From Gemmatimonadota bacterium (GTDB lineage Bacteria; Latescibacterota; UBA2968; UBA8231): DNA of 64,000 nt. The DNA lies in NCBI GenBank assembly GCA_009840005.1, contig VXOR01000083.1:20948-84947 (forward strand), read 5' to 3'. The position numbers and the translations under genes were made by a program. Within the stretch, counting starts at the first letter, position 1; each line of letters begins with the position of its first letter. Below are positions 8,268 to 17,607 of this stretch, piece after piece. The notes beneath the pieces were generated by a model, which was not told the origin of the DNA, ran no database searches, and worked only from the letters and a program-made list of their open reading frames with translations.

Positions 8268-8552
8268 ATGAGCTGTCTTTCCACTATATCCAATTTGAGA
8301 TACTCAGGCGTCGCCTTGGCGGTAGTGATTCTGTCGTTGGTAGCTAGCTGTTCGCGTGTTCCGTCGCAGGAGGATATGGAATACCTAGAACAACAGCGCC
8401 AAGCCACTCTGGCCGCCGAAGTAAAAGTAACCGAGCTACAGGCCGCAAAAGCACAGCTTGAGCGCGAACTCGCCGAGCGGCAAGCCACCAAGAAAGCACT
8501 AGAAGAAAAATTAGTCGCTACTAAGAACAACCTCGCCAACCAAGGCAAATAA
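8268..8552 (+). CDS. Small coiled-coil lipoprotein
   Basis: The 94-residue protein starts at ATG 8268 behind GGAGG at 8254-8258; a TTG at 8235 in frame has no such site. It has a signal sequence ending in the lipobox LVASC, so it should be lipidated. A heptad-like charged helix follows (KVTELQAAKAQLERELAE), which predicts an elongated coiled coil in the periplasm, Lpp-like in layout but not in sequence. It lies 14 bases before the LysM gene, so the two probably work together in envelope-peptidoglycan attachment. No specific family recognised. Confidence 0.75.
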   Translation: MSCLSTISNLRYSGVALAVVILSLVASCSRVPSQEDMEYLEQQRQATLAAEVKVTELQAAKAQLERELAERQATKKALEEKLVATKNNLANQGK

Positions 8553-8566
8553 GAAAGGGTCCGACT

Positions 8567-9397
8567 ATGAAGAAGTTGTCCGTTGGTGGGTTGGCTTTAG
8601 CATTGCTAGTGCTAGCGAGCGGAAACATCTCTGCTCAAGAACAGCAGATGACCTGTGAGGAGTACATGGCTCTGGGGAACGAACTCGTCAACCGCGAAAA
8701 CGCAGCCAACACCCAGATCGAAGAACTAAACGCCCAGCTTGAAGCACTTAATATGCAGATTGCCCAACTCGACCGGGCCAACGCCGACCTCAATGCCCAA
8801 ATCCTCGCAGCAATCGGCCACTCCGAATCCGAAGTCATGGCCTTTGGGCGCGAACTCAACGCTATTATCGCCCAGCTCGAAGGGCTGATGGCGCTAGCTC
8901 CAGAAGTGCTCATTATGCGGCGCGGTGAGGTCACCGCCATCGATTCCCGAGTCGCCGAGCTCAAGCAGAGCAACATAGCCGCCCTACCCGAAATGATGGA
9001 CAAGCTAGCTACCATTGACCAGATGCTCGCCGAGCTCAAAGCGCGCGTAGCCCAACCCGTGGTCATTGACTACAAGGTCGAGCGGGGGGACAACTTGTGG
9101 AATATCTCCAAAAAAGAACAAATCTACGACGATCCGTACATGTGGCCCCGGATTTACCGAAAGAATAAGGACCAAATCAAAGACCCGGATTTAATCTATC
9201 CCAAACAAGTCTTGGCCGTACCGTTCGGGGTAGCCGAAAATCAGTATTTGGTCACCCGAGGAGATTTCCTCTTCAAAATTGCCGCCGAGCTTTACAACAA
9301 TGCTGGCAAATGGCATAAAATCTACGAGGCCAACAAGCAGCAAATCGTCGCGCCAGATATGATTTTTCCTGCTCAAGTCCTCGAAATTCCCAAGTAA
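8567..9397 (+). CDS. Periplasmic coiled-coil protein with two LysM domains
   Basis: The 276-residue protein has a signal peptide (about 1-23, cut near SAQ), a long coiled coil (about 30-160, IEELNAQLEALNMQIAQL) and two C-terminal LysM-like modules (about 168-220 and 226-276; YKVERGDNLWNISKK and YLVTRGDFLFKIAAELY). LysM binds the glycan of peptidoglycan, so this is probably a wall-associated structural protein. Each module carries an insertion (DDPYMWPRIY, NAGKWHKIY) seen in LysM proteins from several didermal phyla. It follows the lipoprotein and ends before a strong terminator. Confidence 0.85.
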   Translation: MKKLSVGGLALALLVLASGNISAQEQQMTCEEYMALGNELVNRENAANTQIEELNAQLEALNMQIAQLDRANADLNAQILAAIGHSESEVMAFGRELNAIIAQLEGLMALAPEVLIMRRGEVTAIDSRVAELKQSNIAALPEMMDKLATIDQMLAELKARVAQPVVIDYKVERGDNLWNISKKEQIYDDPYMWPRIYRKNKDQIKDPDLIYPKQVLAVPFGVAENQYLVTRGDFLFKIAAELYNNAGKWHKIYEANKQQIVAPDMIFPAQVLEIPK

Positions 9398-9432
9398 TTA
9401 CAACTACTTGATTTAAATACGTTTCAAGACTT

Positions 9433-9483
9433 AAAGGGGTTTGATCCTTCTGGGTTTAAGGGAAGGATTTCAAACCCCTTTTT
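9433..9483 (+). terminator. Rho-independent terminator after the LysM gene
   Basis: AAAGGGGTTTGA-TCCTTC pairs with GAAGGA-T-TCAAACCCCTTT around a short loop, and a run of T closes it. It sits 35 bases after the LysM stop and ends 25 bases before phoH, separating the two transcription units. Confidence 0.9.
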
Positions 9484-9508
9484 GTATTTTTATCTAGCTA
9501 CCAGACCT

Positions 9509-10465
9509 ATGAAGGACATTTCTATCGCCGGCATTGATCGCCGTTCTCTCTTCGGGCGCAACGATCAACACTTGGCTCATCTCGAAGAGAGATACGGCAT
9601 TCGCTTAGTCGCCCGCGGCGACAAGCTGACGATTAAGGGATCCGATGCCTCGGTACGCGAGGCCGATAGCTTCCTCAGTCCCCTTATAAAACGCTTGCGC
9701 CACGGTCCGCCTATCGAAGCAGCCGAGCTAGAGAGCTTGATTCACTGCAACTCGATTCTGCCTAAGAGCGACCACACCACTCTCTCAAACTCCGCAGCTT
9801 ATACCTATAAGACGGCCATCTATCCTCGCACCGAAGGCCAAGCAAAATATCTCGCAGCTATCGACAACAACGACGTGGTCTTCGGCATCGGCCCAGCTGG
9901 CACCGGCAAAACGTATCTTGCAGTGGCCATGGCCGTTGCCGCGCTGCGGCAGAAGCAAATATCTCGCATCCTGCTCGCTCGGCCCGCTGTCGAAGCCGGA
10001 GAGAAGCTCGGTTTTTTGCCTGGCTCCTTTGAGGATAAGGTTGACCCCTACTTGCGCCCACTCTACGACGCACTACAGGATCTCATGGAACCCGAGCGCC
10101 TGCGGCGGATGCAGGATATGAAAATTGTCGAAGTCGTGCCACTGGCCTACATGCGCGGCCGCACTCTCAACGATTCGTTTATTATTCTCGACGAAGCCCA
10201 AAATACTACGCCACAGCAGATGAAGATGTTTCTCACTCGATTGGGTAGTCACTCAAAGGCCGTAGTTACTGGCGATATTACCCAGACTGACCTCCGCGAT
10301 GACCAACCTTCGGGCTTGGTCGTCGCACCCAAAATTCTGACCGGGATCGCTGGCTTGGCCTTTGTTCGGCTCAACGAACGGGATGTGGTGCGCAACCCGC
10401 TCGTGCAGAAGATCATCAAAGCCTACGACAGCTATGAGGACGCCCACACCTCGGCCGATCCATGA
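9509..10465 (+). CDS. phoH: PhoH-like ATPase
   Basis: This 318-residue protein has an N-terminal KH-like segment (about 1-85) and a P-loop ATPase domain with Walker A GPAGTGKT and Walker B FIILDEAQNT. PhoH family proteins are linked to RNA metabolism. ATG 9509 is chosen over a TTG at 9482, which would lie in the terminator. The last four bases overlap the next start (ATGA), so it is coupled to the 7TM-HD gene. The order phoH, 7TM-HD, ybeY is common in bacteria. Confidence 0.93.
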   Translation: MKDISIAGIDRRSLFGRNDQHLAHLEERYGIRLVARGDKLTIKGSDASVREADSFLSPLIKRLRHGPPIEAAELESLIHCNSILPKSDHTTLSNSAAYTYKTAIYPRTEGQAKYLAAIDNNDVVFGIGPAGTGKTYLAVAMAVAALRQKQISRILLARPAVEAGEKLGFLPGSFEDKVDPYLRPLYDALQDLMEPERLRRMQDMKIVEVVPLAYMRGRTLNDSFIILDEAQNTTPQQMKMFLTRLGSHSKAVVTGDITQTDLRDDQPSGLVVAPKILTGIAGLAFVRLNERDVVRNPLVQKIIKAYDSYEDAHTSADP

Positions 10466-12702
10466 ACGCGCTTAAACTCAAGTGGTTTAGTTCTAAACGC
10501 CGCAGCAATCAGCCCCAACCTTGGCACCCGCATAGCTCGCGGGTGTTCCACATTGTCTTGGCAGGCCTAGTCATCGGCCTGCTCACCTATCTATCGCCTT
10601 ACCAACGTCCCTACAACGTTGCCCAGCTACGTGTAGGCAGCGTAGCTCAAGAGCGCATCGAGGCTCCTTTTCTCTTTAATGTGCCAAAAAGCGATGCCGA
10701 ATTGGAGCGCGAACGACAAGCAGCTAGCGCCGAGATACCCACTATTTTGCACCGCAATCCCCTAATTCAGGAGCAGCAGCTAGCTCAGTTAGACTCGGTC
10801 TTTGCAGTAATGATCCCAAGAATCCGGGTCCAGATGGCAAACTCCTTCAAGCAACGCGAACTCCAACGCGAACTCCCTCAAGTCGTAGGTTCACTCTCGC
10901 TCGATGCGCTTTCGACCCTCATCGACGTCCTCTCCACAGCCAGCGAGCCTTATGTACACGATTTCCAAGCCATCTGTCGGCAGATTCTGGCCAATTATTA
11001 CACTGCTGGCATCATCGCCTCCAAACAACCGATCCACCTAAGCCATTCGACCCAAGTCCGCCTCGGAGAGCGGGAACAGCACATAGAAACCCTCTATAGC
11101 GAAGAAAAGCTCAAACAAGGCGAATTAATCTCTCATATCCAAACGTACCACACGATCACCGACCGCGATGCCGTCCAAGCCGTACACGAGTTGTTAAGCC
11201 TCTTTGTGGTCCCCAATCTAATCATTGATGAGCCGGAAACCGCCCGTCTCAGGGACGCGGCGCGGCGCGGCGTGGCCAGCATCAAGCGGATCTATGTCCA
11301 AAACGACCTCATCATCGACAAAAACGCCACCGTCACCGAGGAACACGTCGATGCACTTGACGCCCTAGCCGCCCGCATCGCCCAAGATCAATCCCAACAT
11401 CCGATTAAGCGCCTGATTCAACTGGCTGCGGCCGCGACGATTTCCGGACTCCTGATCTTCGTCTTCGGCTACTTCCTCGCCACGCACGAACGCGCTGTTT
11501 TTGACCATCCCGGCCAACTCGTCCTCTTAGCCATCCTGATCGTTGCCACAGCCGCCGCGGCCTCCTATATCAAAACGCACGACCTCCCCCCCTACTGGGT
11601 ACCGATCCCTCTCGCCGCCATGCTAGCGACGATCCTGCTAACACCACAAATTGGCTTAGTGCTCTCGTTTGTGCTGGCGCTTTTTGTCGGCAATCTCTTC
11701 GCCGATTTCTACGTAGTCATAATTTGCGCCCTAACGGCGGCCATCGCCGTCTATGCGGTGCGGCACGTGCGGCACCGCAATCAGTTCTATCGGCCCATGA
11801 TCTTCCTGCCGATCTCTTACGCATTGCTCATCGCGGCGGCGGATCTATTGCGCTTCTTTCCGGTCGAACAGATATACGATCATATTCTGCCCGGGATCGT
11901 CATCGGAGTGGCCGCTCCCATCCTCACCATCGGCCTGCTGCCGATCTTTGAAAGTCTCTTCCACATCACCACGGATATCACCCTGCTGGAGCTATCGGAT
12001 CCCAATCGGACCTTGCTCCGCCAATTGGCTGTCCGGGCACCCGGAACCTATACTCACAGCCTGATTATGGCCAACCTCTCCGAGAGCGCCGCCGAGGCCA
12101 TTGCCGCTAATCCGCTCTTGGCCCGCGTCGGCTGTTATTACCACGACATCGGCAAGGTGAACAAGCCAGAGTACTTCAGCGAAAATCAAGGACTGCAAGG
12201 TGGACGCAACCCCCACGATCGTCTGATGCCCTACCTGAGTATGCTCATCATCGCCTCGCACGTCCGCGAGGGGCTCGAATTGGCCGAGGAACACGGCCTT
12301 CCCCAATCTATCTGCGATCTGATCGCCCAGCACCACGGCACTACCGTCATTGAATACTTTTACGAGCGAGCCGTAGAATTGGGCGACCGCAGCGTGCGCG
12401 AGGAAGATTTCAGGTACAATGGCCCCAAGCCCCAGACCAAAGAAGCCGGCATCTTGATGTTAGCCGACTCGGTCGAAGCGGCGGCCCGCACCCTCGCCGA
12501 GCGCACGCCCAGCCGGATGCGCCAGTTAGTGCATAAAATTATCCAGCAGAAATTTACCGCTGGAGAACTCGATGAGTGCGCGCTGACCCTGCGGGATTTG
12601 CTCAAAATAGAGGACAGTTTCATCCGCGTGCTGATGGGCGTCCTTCACAGCCGGATGGCATACCCTTGGCAGAAGGCCAATCGCAAATGGCAGACCGTCT
12701 AG
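10462..12702 (+). CDS. pgpH: 7TM-HD family cyclic-di-AMP phosphodiesterase, PgpH-like
   Basis: The 746-residue membrane protein has one N-terminal membrane segment (about 28-46), a large extracytoplasmic 7TMR-HDED domain, a cluster of seven membrane segments (about 310-490) and a cytoplasmic HD domain with the GTYTHS, YYHDIGK and QHHGT metal-site signatures. In Listeria and others PgpH hydrolyses c-di-AMP. Its presence implies c-di-AMP signalling, although no cyclase gene is in view. It overlaps phoH by 4 bases and ybeY by 16, so the three are translationally coupled. Confidence 0.92.
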   Translation: MNALKLKWFSSKRRSNQPQPWHPHSSRVFHIVLAGLVIGLLTYLSPYQRPYNVAQLRVGSVAQERIEAPFLFNVPKSDAELERERQAASAEIPTILHRNPLIQEQQLAQLDSVFAVMIPRIRVQMANSFKQRELQRELPQVVGSLSLDALSTLIDVLSTASEPYVHDFQAICRQILANYYTAGIIASKQPIHLSHSTQVRLGEREQHIETLYSEEKLKQGELISHIQTYHTITDRDAVQAVHELLSLFVVPNLIIDEPETARLRDAARRGVASIKRIYVQNDLIIDKNATVTEEHVDALDALAARIAQDQSQHPIKRLIQLAAAATISGLLIFVFGYFLATHERAVFDHPGQLVLLAILIVATAAAASYIKTHDLPPYWVPIPLAAMLATILLTPQIGLVLSFVLALFVGNLFADFYVVIICALTAAIAVYAVRHVRHRNQFYRPMIFLPISYALLIAAADLLRFFPVEQIYDHILPGIVIGVAAPILTIGLLPIFESLFHITTDITLLELSDPNRTLLRQLAVRAPGTYTHSLIMANLSESAAEAIAANPLLARVGCYYHDIGKVNKPEYFSENQGLQGGRNPHDRLMPYLSMLIIASHVREGLELAEEHGLPQSICDLIAQHHGTTVIEYFYERAVELGDRSVREEDFRYNGPKPQTKEAGILMLADSVEAAARTLAERTPSRMRQLVHKIIQQKFTAGELDECALTLRDLLKIEDSFIRVLMGVLHSRMAYPWQKANRKWQTV

Positions 12703-13139
12703 CGAGTTCCCTCCACATAGTCCAAGACGCGGGCCTAACCCCTCTGCCTACAGACGCGCTTGCAGCCCTATATCACATCGCCGCGCAGGTCGCTTACGCC
12801 CACACACTGCCAGACGCAGTCCAGCTCGTCCTCATTGACGACGACTACATGAGCGATCTCAACACCACCTATCGCAGCAAGGAGGGCACCACGGACGTCC
12901 TGTCTTTCGACTTAGGAACTATACCGGGTCAGAACAGCAGCGGCGAAGTGTACATTTCACTGCCCCAAGCGCAACGGCAAGCTACCGCGCTCAGCGTCCC
13001 CCCCTTAGTGGAGCTAGCCCGCCTGTTGGTACACGGCCTACTGCACCTAGCCGGCTGGGCACACAACACATCCGAGCAGCTAGACGCTATGGAGCGCGAA
13101 ACAGACCACTTTCTCACCACAGTCTCCCTCTCTCCCTAA
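12687..13139 (+). CDS. ybeY: Endoribonuclease YbeY
   Basis: This 150-residue protein has the YbeY zinc motif H-x3-H-x5-H in LVHGLLHLAGWAH, and the conserved TTDVLSFD stretch. YbeY acts in 16S rRNA 3' maturation and 70S quality control. The start at ATG 12687 inside the end of pgpH gives the usual length; a longer upstream reading only overlaps the HD domain. The common second half LGYDH is replaced by LAGWAH but keeps the metal ligands. Confidence 0.93.
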   Translation: MADRLASSLHIVQDAGLTPLPTDALAALYHIAAQVAYAHTLPDAVQLVLIDDDYMSDLNTTYRSKEGTTDVLSFDLGTIPGQNSSGEVYISLPQAQRQATALSVPPLVELARLLVHGLLHLAGWAHNTSEQLDAMERETDHFLTTVSLSP

Positions 13140-13176
13140 GCGACCTTGGCCGGCCGCTTTACCGAAAGGAGCCTTT

Positions 13177-14493
13177 TTGGAACCCCCACAAGTTGACTTA
13201 TCCTTGATCGCATACGCCGTGCTGGTCGGCACGATCAGTCTCATCTGGCTCTTCGTGGTAGCCAGCTATGAGACAACCTTCGCCATTCTCTCCAAATCCG
13301 TGCTGGAGAAAATGGCCGAAAGCGGCGCGTCCCATACGCAGGCCATGCTCCGCATCTACGAGCCGCGCCTGCGTCTGCGCCTGATGGCTCGCCTCGGTGA
13401 AGCCATCGGCAGCATCGTCCTCGCGCTCTCTCTGTTCTTTCTCGCACAGGCTCTCACCCTTGCGAGCTATATCTCCGCGGCCCTAGCTTTATTGGGTGCT
13501 TTAGGGCTTTTTATGGTCGTGGCGACGCCGCGACGCATTCGCTTTGACGAAGAAGGCGACGAAGCACGCGTCCCCATCGTCGCCTTAGCCTATGTGCCGG
13601 TACACGCTCTGCTTCTTCCCTTGACCAATCTCCTCGAACGTCTCAGCAGCTTCGATTACAGCGATGAGGACTTCCGCGCGGAAAAGGAAGAAGAACTGCG
13701 TAGCATCGTCGAGTCAGAAGGCGAGTCTGGCGTCCTAGAAGAAGGCGAGCGCGAGATGATTGAGGGCGTTTTTGGTTTCCACGACCGCATCGTCCGCGAA
13801 GTCATGATTCCCCGCGTCGATATGGTCGCCATCGACCAAGTGGCCTCCTTGAAAGACTTGATCGATCTCATCCGGGACAAAGGACACTCCCGCCTGCCCA
13901 TTTACCGAGAAAGCCTCGACTACATCCAAGGGATCGTGTACGCCAAAGATCTGCTACAGATATTGGTGTCCCGTCCCGAAATCGATCTATCGACGCCGAT
14001 AAATCAACTACTGACCAGCCAGCAAGAGGACGGTCTGCGTTTTACCCATGAGCCTTATTACATCCCTGAGACCAAGAAAATCGACATCCTGCTCAACGAC
14101 TTGAGAGCCAACAAAATTCGCCTCGCCATCGTCCTCGACGAATACGGCGGCACGGCGGGCTTGGTCACCACCGAAGACCTCGTCGAGGAAATCGTCGGGG
14201 AAATCCAAGACGAGTACGACGAGGAAGAAGCACTGCACCAGTGGGAGGTCCCCGGCGAGATACTCATCGCTAATGCCCGCATCGACATAGACGATCTCAA
14301 CAAGTTGCTTTCTACCGATCTGCCGAGGACGGGTTTTGAAACCTTGGGGGGATTTATCTATGACCACTTGGGGAGCATTCCCGTGGAAGGCTTAGCCTTC
14401 AAGGTAAACGATCTAGAGCTCGACATTCTCAAAGTGGAGGGCCAGCGCATCGCCCAAGTCAAACTCCGGCGCTTGACACCCGTCGGCCATTGA
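13177..14493 (+). CDS. CNNM/CorC-HlyC family membrane protein with CBS pair
   Basis: The 438-residue protein starts with TTG 13177 behind AAAGGAG. Several hydrophobic segments (about 7-28, 70-115, 140-155) form a DUF21-type membrane domain. A linker with EGEREMIEGVFGFHD, a CBS pair (about 205-330, including EVMIPRVDMVAID and EYGGTAGLVTTEDL) and a C-terminal transporter-associated domain follow. The family is tied to Mg2+/Co2+ homeostasis. It follows ybeY as in many genomes. Confidence 0.92.
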   Translation: MEPPQVDLSLIAYAVLVGTISLIWLFVVASYETTFAILSKSVLEKMAESGASHTQAMLRIYEPRLRLRLMARLGEAIGSIVLALSLFFLAQALTLASYISAALALLGALGLFMVVATPRRIRFDEEGDEARVPIVALAYVPVHALLLPLTNLLERLSSFDYSDEDFRAEKEEELRSIVESEGESGVLEEGEREMIEGVFGFHDRIVREVMIPRVDMVAIDQVASLKDLIDLIRDKGHSRLPIYRESLDYIQGIVYAKDLLQILVSRPEIDLSTPINQLLTSQQEDGLRFTHEPYYIPETKKIDILLNDLRANKIRLAIVLDEYGGTAGLVTTEDLVEEIVGEIQDEYDEEEALHQWEVPGEILIANARIDIDDLNKLLSTDLPRTGFETLGGFIYDHLGSIPVEGLAFKVNDLELDILKVEGQRIAQVKLRRLTPVGH

Positions 14494-14545
14494 GAGGGTT
14501 GCGCCCGCCTGCCCCATCCTTTAGATTAATTGTCACATAGCTTGT

Positions 14546-14622
<77 letters not shown>

Positions 14623-14628
14623 CCTTTT

Positions 14629-14659
14629 CAGGGAGTCGCTTGCGGCTCCCTGATTTTTT
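14629..14659 (+). terminator. Rho-independent terminator after the initiator tRNA
   Basis: CAGGGAG-T-CGC and GCG-G-CTCCCTG form a stem with a TT loop, followed by six T. It lies directly after the tRNA and two bases before the next ATG, so the following gene needs its own transcript or read-through. Confidence 0.88.
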
Positions 14660-14661
14660 CT

Positions 14662-14988
14662 ATGCCTATCTATAATAAGGTTCCCGACAATCCCATCACT
14701 GCTCCGGCCGAGCGCATCCGCCTCGACGAGCGCTTCGTATCCTTGCTCGTCGCCGAAGACGCCCAAGATCGCCTCGAAGCCCAAGAGTTGCGTCAGCTCG
14801 TCCACCGTGCCCTCCAAGCCCTCTCCGACGACGAGATGCGCGTTATTCAACTCCGCTATCAGTACAAGAAATCGCCCGGCCAAGTCGCAGCGCGCCTAGG
14901 CATTTCTCGCGACGCAATGGCTGCACTAGAGCAGAGCGGGTTAGAAAAATTGCGCCAAGGGCTCGAGGATTGGCACCGAGGCGTCTGA
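14662..14988 (+). CDS. Small sigma-70 region 4-like HTH protein
   Basis: The 108-residue protein has a C-terminal helix-turn-helix (about 42-100) with LSDDEMRVIQLRYQYKKSPG and VAARLGISRDAMAALE, matching sigma-70 region 4. It lacks regions 1-3, so it is not a complete sigma factor. It could be a regulator or an anti-sigma-like partner. The ATG lies two bases after the T-run of a terminator and has no visible Shine-Dalgarno, so the true start may be further in. The stop is one base before lnt, suggesting coupling. Confidence 0.7.
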   Translation: MPIYNKVPDNPITAPAERIRLDERFVSLLVAEDAQDRLEAQELRQLVHRALQALSDDEMRVIQLRYQYKKSPGQVAARLGISRDAMAALEQSGLEKLRQGLEDWHRGV

Positions 14989-14989
14989 A

Positions 14990-16504
14990 TTGCCGCAGCG
15001 GCTCTTTCCTCTGCTCGCCCCGGCCCTACTCTCGGGCCTGCTCTTCGTAGTTAGCATCCCCAAATTCGATCAGTATTACTTCGCTTGGATTTGTCTGCTA
15101 CCGCTTTTTTGGGCTCGAAACTGGCTACCCGCCCAAAGCCACTTCGCCCTCGGGCTGGTCACTGGCATCGTCTGGGCGACCGGGCGCACGTACTGGATTA
15201 CCGAGACCCTGCAATTGTACGGCGCTCTGTCCTTGGCAATCGCTGCGGCAACGAATGCACTACTCATCTTATACATGGCCTTGTATCTGGCCTGTTTTGT
15301 CGCGGTGTGCCGCCGCCTAGACTTTTCTTCCTCGCTATTTGCCTGGTCGGCGGCTAGCATCTGGGTCCTGTTAGAGTGGGCGCAAAACTGGATGTTGAGC
15401 GGCTTTCCTTGGCAACTCTTGGGCGACTCGCAATACCTCAACCTGCCCTTCCTACAATGGGCTACCATCACCGGCGTCTATGGCCTGAGTTTTCTCATCG
15501 TCCTATTCAACGCCGCGTTGGCTCAAGCCCTCGCGCACCGGGCCTTCATTCCCTATCTGAGCCTGCCCCTTTTCTTTGTAGTCGCCGTTCATCTATGGGG
15601 CTTCTATCGGCTGCACGACGCGCCGGATCCGCCACCTACCACCCTGAAGGTCGGCGTCGTTCAAGGCAATATCCCCCAAGACCGCAAGTGGAAGGAGAAT
15701 CGACTGGCTTGGACGGCTCGGCACTACGTCGCACTTACCCGGGACTTGGCGGCTGCGGAAAAACCAGCGCTGATCATCTACCCCGAGACAGCTCTGCCGC
15801 TCTATTTTGGCGACCCTTTGTACGCACCCTATGTAGATTCAATCACAGCTCTAGCACCGGAGCTAGATACGCCCATGCTAGTAGGCAGCCTCAAGGGGGA
15901 TTCGCAAAACCGCACGGCCCCGGTCTATAACCGGGCCTTCCTACTCAACGTCCAAGGAGAAGTAGTCGATTACGCCGACAAAGTGCACTTGGTACCTTTT
16001 GGCGAGTTTCTCCCCTTTCCGGCTATTTTTCAGTATTTAGGAGGGCTTACCGCAGAAAGCGGCATTTTCGCCCACGGGGAAAGGCACAAAGCACTGCGGC
16101 TTCCGCGCAGCGACACCTCATTCGGGGTCTTTATCTGCTACGAGTCCATCTTTCCGGAAATCACCCGCACGCTGATGGCCCAAGACCCGGACTTTCTCGT
16201 CAACACCACCAACGACGCTTGGTTCGGCACCACCGCGGCTCCTCACCAGCACTTTGCGCAAGCTGTCCTGCGGGCCGTAGAAAGCGGGCGCGCCATCGTC
16301 CGTGCCGCCAATACCGGCATTTCCGGCTTAATCGAACCTAGCGGACGCATTGCTTATCGCACGCCGCTTTTCGCTACCGTGGGCTTTGCTATAGACGTGC
16401 CCTTGCACCAAGGACAGACGATTTACACGCGCTGGGGGGACTGGCCGCTTCTGCTCTGCGCCCTCGCACTAACGCTGACCGCGGCACGCAAAAGTCCTTC
16501 CTAA
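14990..16504 (+). CDS. lnt: Apolipoprotein N-acyltransferase
   Basis: The 504-residue protein has six or more N-terminal membrane segments (to about 205) and a nitrilase-type periplasmic domain with the full triad Glu266 (YPETALPLYF), Lys331 (DYADKVHLVPFGE) and Cys383 (FICYESIFPE). It adds the third acyl chain to outer-membrane lipoproteins, consistent with the lipoprotein genes here. It starts with TTG 14990 one base after the preceding stop. Its end overlaps the convergent oxidoreductase gene by 4 bases. Confidence 0.95.
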   Translation: MPQRLFPLLAPALLSGLLFVVSIPKFDQYYFAWICLLPLFWARNWLPAQSHFALGLVTGIVWATGRTYWITETLQLYGALSLAIAAATNALLILYMALYLACFVAVCRRLDFSSSLFAWSAASIWVLLEWAQNWMLSGFPWQLLGDSQYLNLPFLQWATITGVYGLSFLIVLFNAALAQALAHRAFIPYLSLPLFFVVAVHLWGFYRLHDAPDPPPTTLKVGVVQGNIPQDRKWKENRLAWTARHYVALTRDLAAAEKPALIIYPETALPLYFGDPLYAPYVDSITALAPELDTPMLVGSLKGDSQNRTAPVYNRAFLLNVQGEVVDYADKVHLVPFGEFLPFPAIFQYLGGLTAESGIFAHGERHKALRLPRSDTSFGVFICYESIFPEITRTLMAQDPDFLVNTTNDAWFGTTAAPHQHFAQAVLRAVESGRAIVRAANTGISGLIEPSGRIAYRTPLFATVGFAIDVPLHQGQTIYTRWGDWPLLLCALALTLTAARKSPS

Positions 16505-17607
16505 ACCGGACAATCGGGAATATCGACCCACCGCCGCTCGGCCGCGGCTTGGAGAATGGAGTCGGCAACGGCCTGCGCCCGCATCCCGTGGTAAAACGAG
16601 GGCACGCAATCGCGTCCCTCGCGGATGGCGCTGACGAATTCCCACGCTTGGTCGTAGCGAAAAGTCTGCACGGGATCGCCGACAGACGGATCGCGCGGCG
16701 CATCGGGGCGCGTGAGGAACTCGGCGGGCACGGGCCGGCTCTGATAGGGTTCGCCGCGGGGCGCGAAGAGAACCTCGTGTGGCGCATGCAGGCGATAGAC
16801 GACCGATGCATCCTCCCCGTTGAACTCGGCCAAGTCGTGGTCGCCCTTTGGGCTGTGGCCCTTGCTCAACTTGCCCATCTCGAAGACGCCCGTGGTGCCG
16901 CCTGCAAACTCGGCGATCCACGCGATCCAATCTTCCACGTCCTGCGGTGGGCACGGCTGGCCTTCACGGGTCTGGTCCCGCGGCACCAATTGCTTAGCCG
17001 CGCCGCACACGGCCTCTATCGGCCCCAGCAGATCTTCGGCAAAATCAATGCGGTGAATACCCATATCGCCCAGTTCGCCCGACCCGGCGTAGCGCTTGTA
17101 CTGCCGCCAGCCAATGGCGCGCTCTCCCCAGTCTTGCAGACGCTGGAATCGGGCGTGGCGAATCGCCCCCAAGGCTCCGGTCTGTACCAAGTGGCGGATG
17201 TAGTTCACAGCCGGCACAAAGCGATAGGTAAAAGCCGTCATGTGCCGACGCCCCGACGCCTTGCCCCGGGCATAGATTTCCTGGGTTTGGGCAAAGTCCA
17301 TACCCAAGGGCTTCTCGCACAGCACGTGGCAGCCAGCGTCTAAGGCTTGGACGATCAGCTCGTAGTGATAGACATTGGGCACGGCGATACAGACCGCATC
17401 CAGGGCCACCGCATCTAAGAGCGCGTCCAGCCGGTCAAAAGCAGCCTCAATGCCCCATTCTCCTTGCCGCTTTTGCCGCAGCGTCTCGTCTGGCTCGCAG
17501 ATCCCAGCGATCTCGACCCCGGGAATCAATCTCAGTCCTGGATAGTGTACCCCTGCACAGACGCCGCCTGTGCCCACCAGCCCTACGCGCAGTGCATCCT
17601 GATTCAT
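16501..17607 (-). CDS. Gfo/Idh/MocA family oxidoreductase
   Basis: The 368-residue protein has an N-terminal Rossmann fold (VGLVGTGGV) and the CEKPLG motif with the catalytic lysine near 99, then a C-terminal alpha/beta domain with the GDMGIHRIDF segment containing the usual active-site His. Members oxidise sugars, inositols or related polyols with NAD(P). It is the last gene of an eight-gene minus-strand run (22333 to 16501) and overlaps the DapA-family gene by 4 bases. The substrate is unknown. Confidence 0.9.
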   Translation of the reverse strand: MNQDALRVGLVGTGGVCAGVHYPGLRLIPGVEIAGICEPDETLRQKRQGEWGIEAAFDRLDALLDAVALDAVCIAVPNVYHYELIVQALDAGCHVLCEKPLGMDFAQTQEIYARGKASGRRHMTAFTYRFVPAVNYIRHLVQTGALGAIRHARFQRLQDWGERAIGWRQYKRYAGSGELGDMGIHRIDFAEDLLGPIEAVCGAAKQLVPRDQTREGQPCPPQDVEDWIAWIAEFAGGTTGVFEMGKLSKGHSPKGDHDLAEFNGEDASVVYRLHAPHEVLFAPRGEPYQSRPVPAEFLTRPDAPRDPSVGDPVQTFRYDQAWEFVSAIREGRDCVPSFYHGMRAQAVADSILQAAAERRWVDIPDCPV

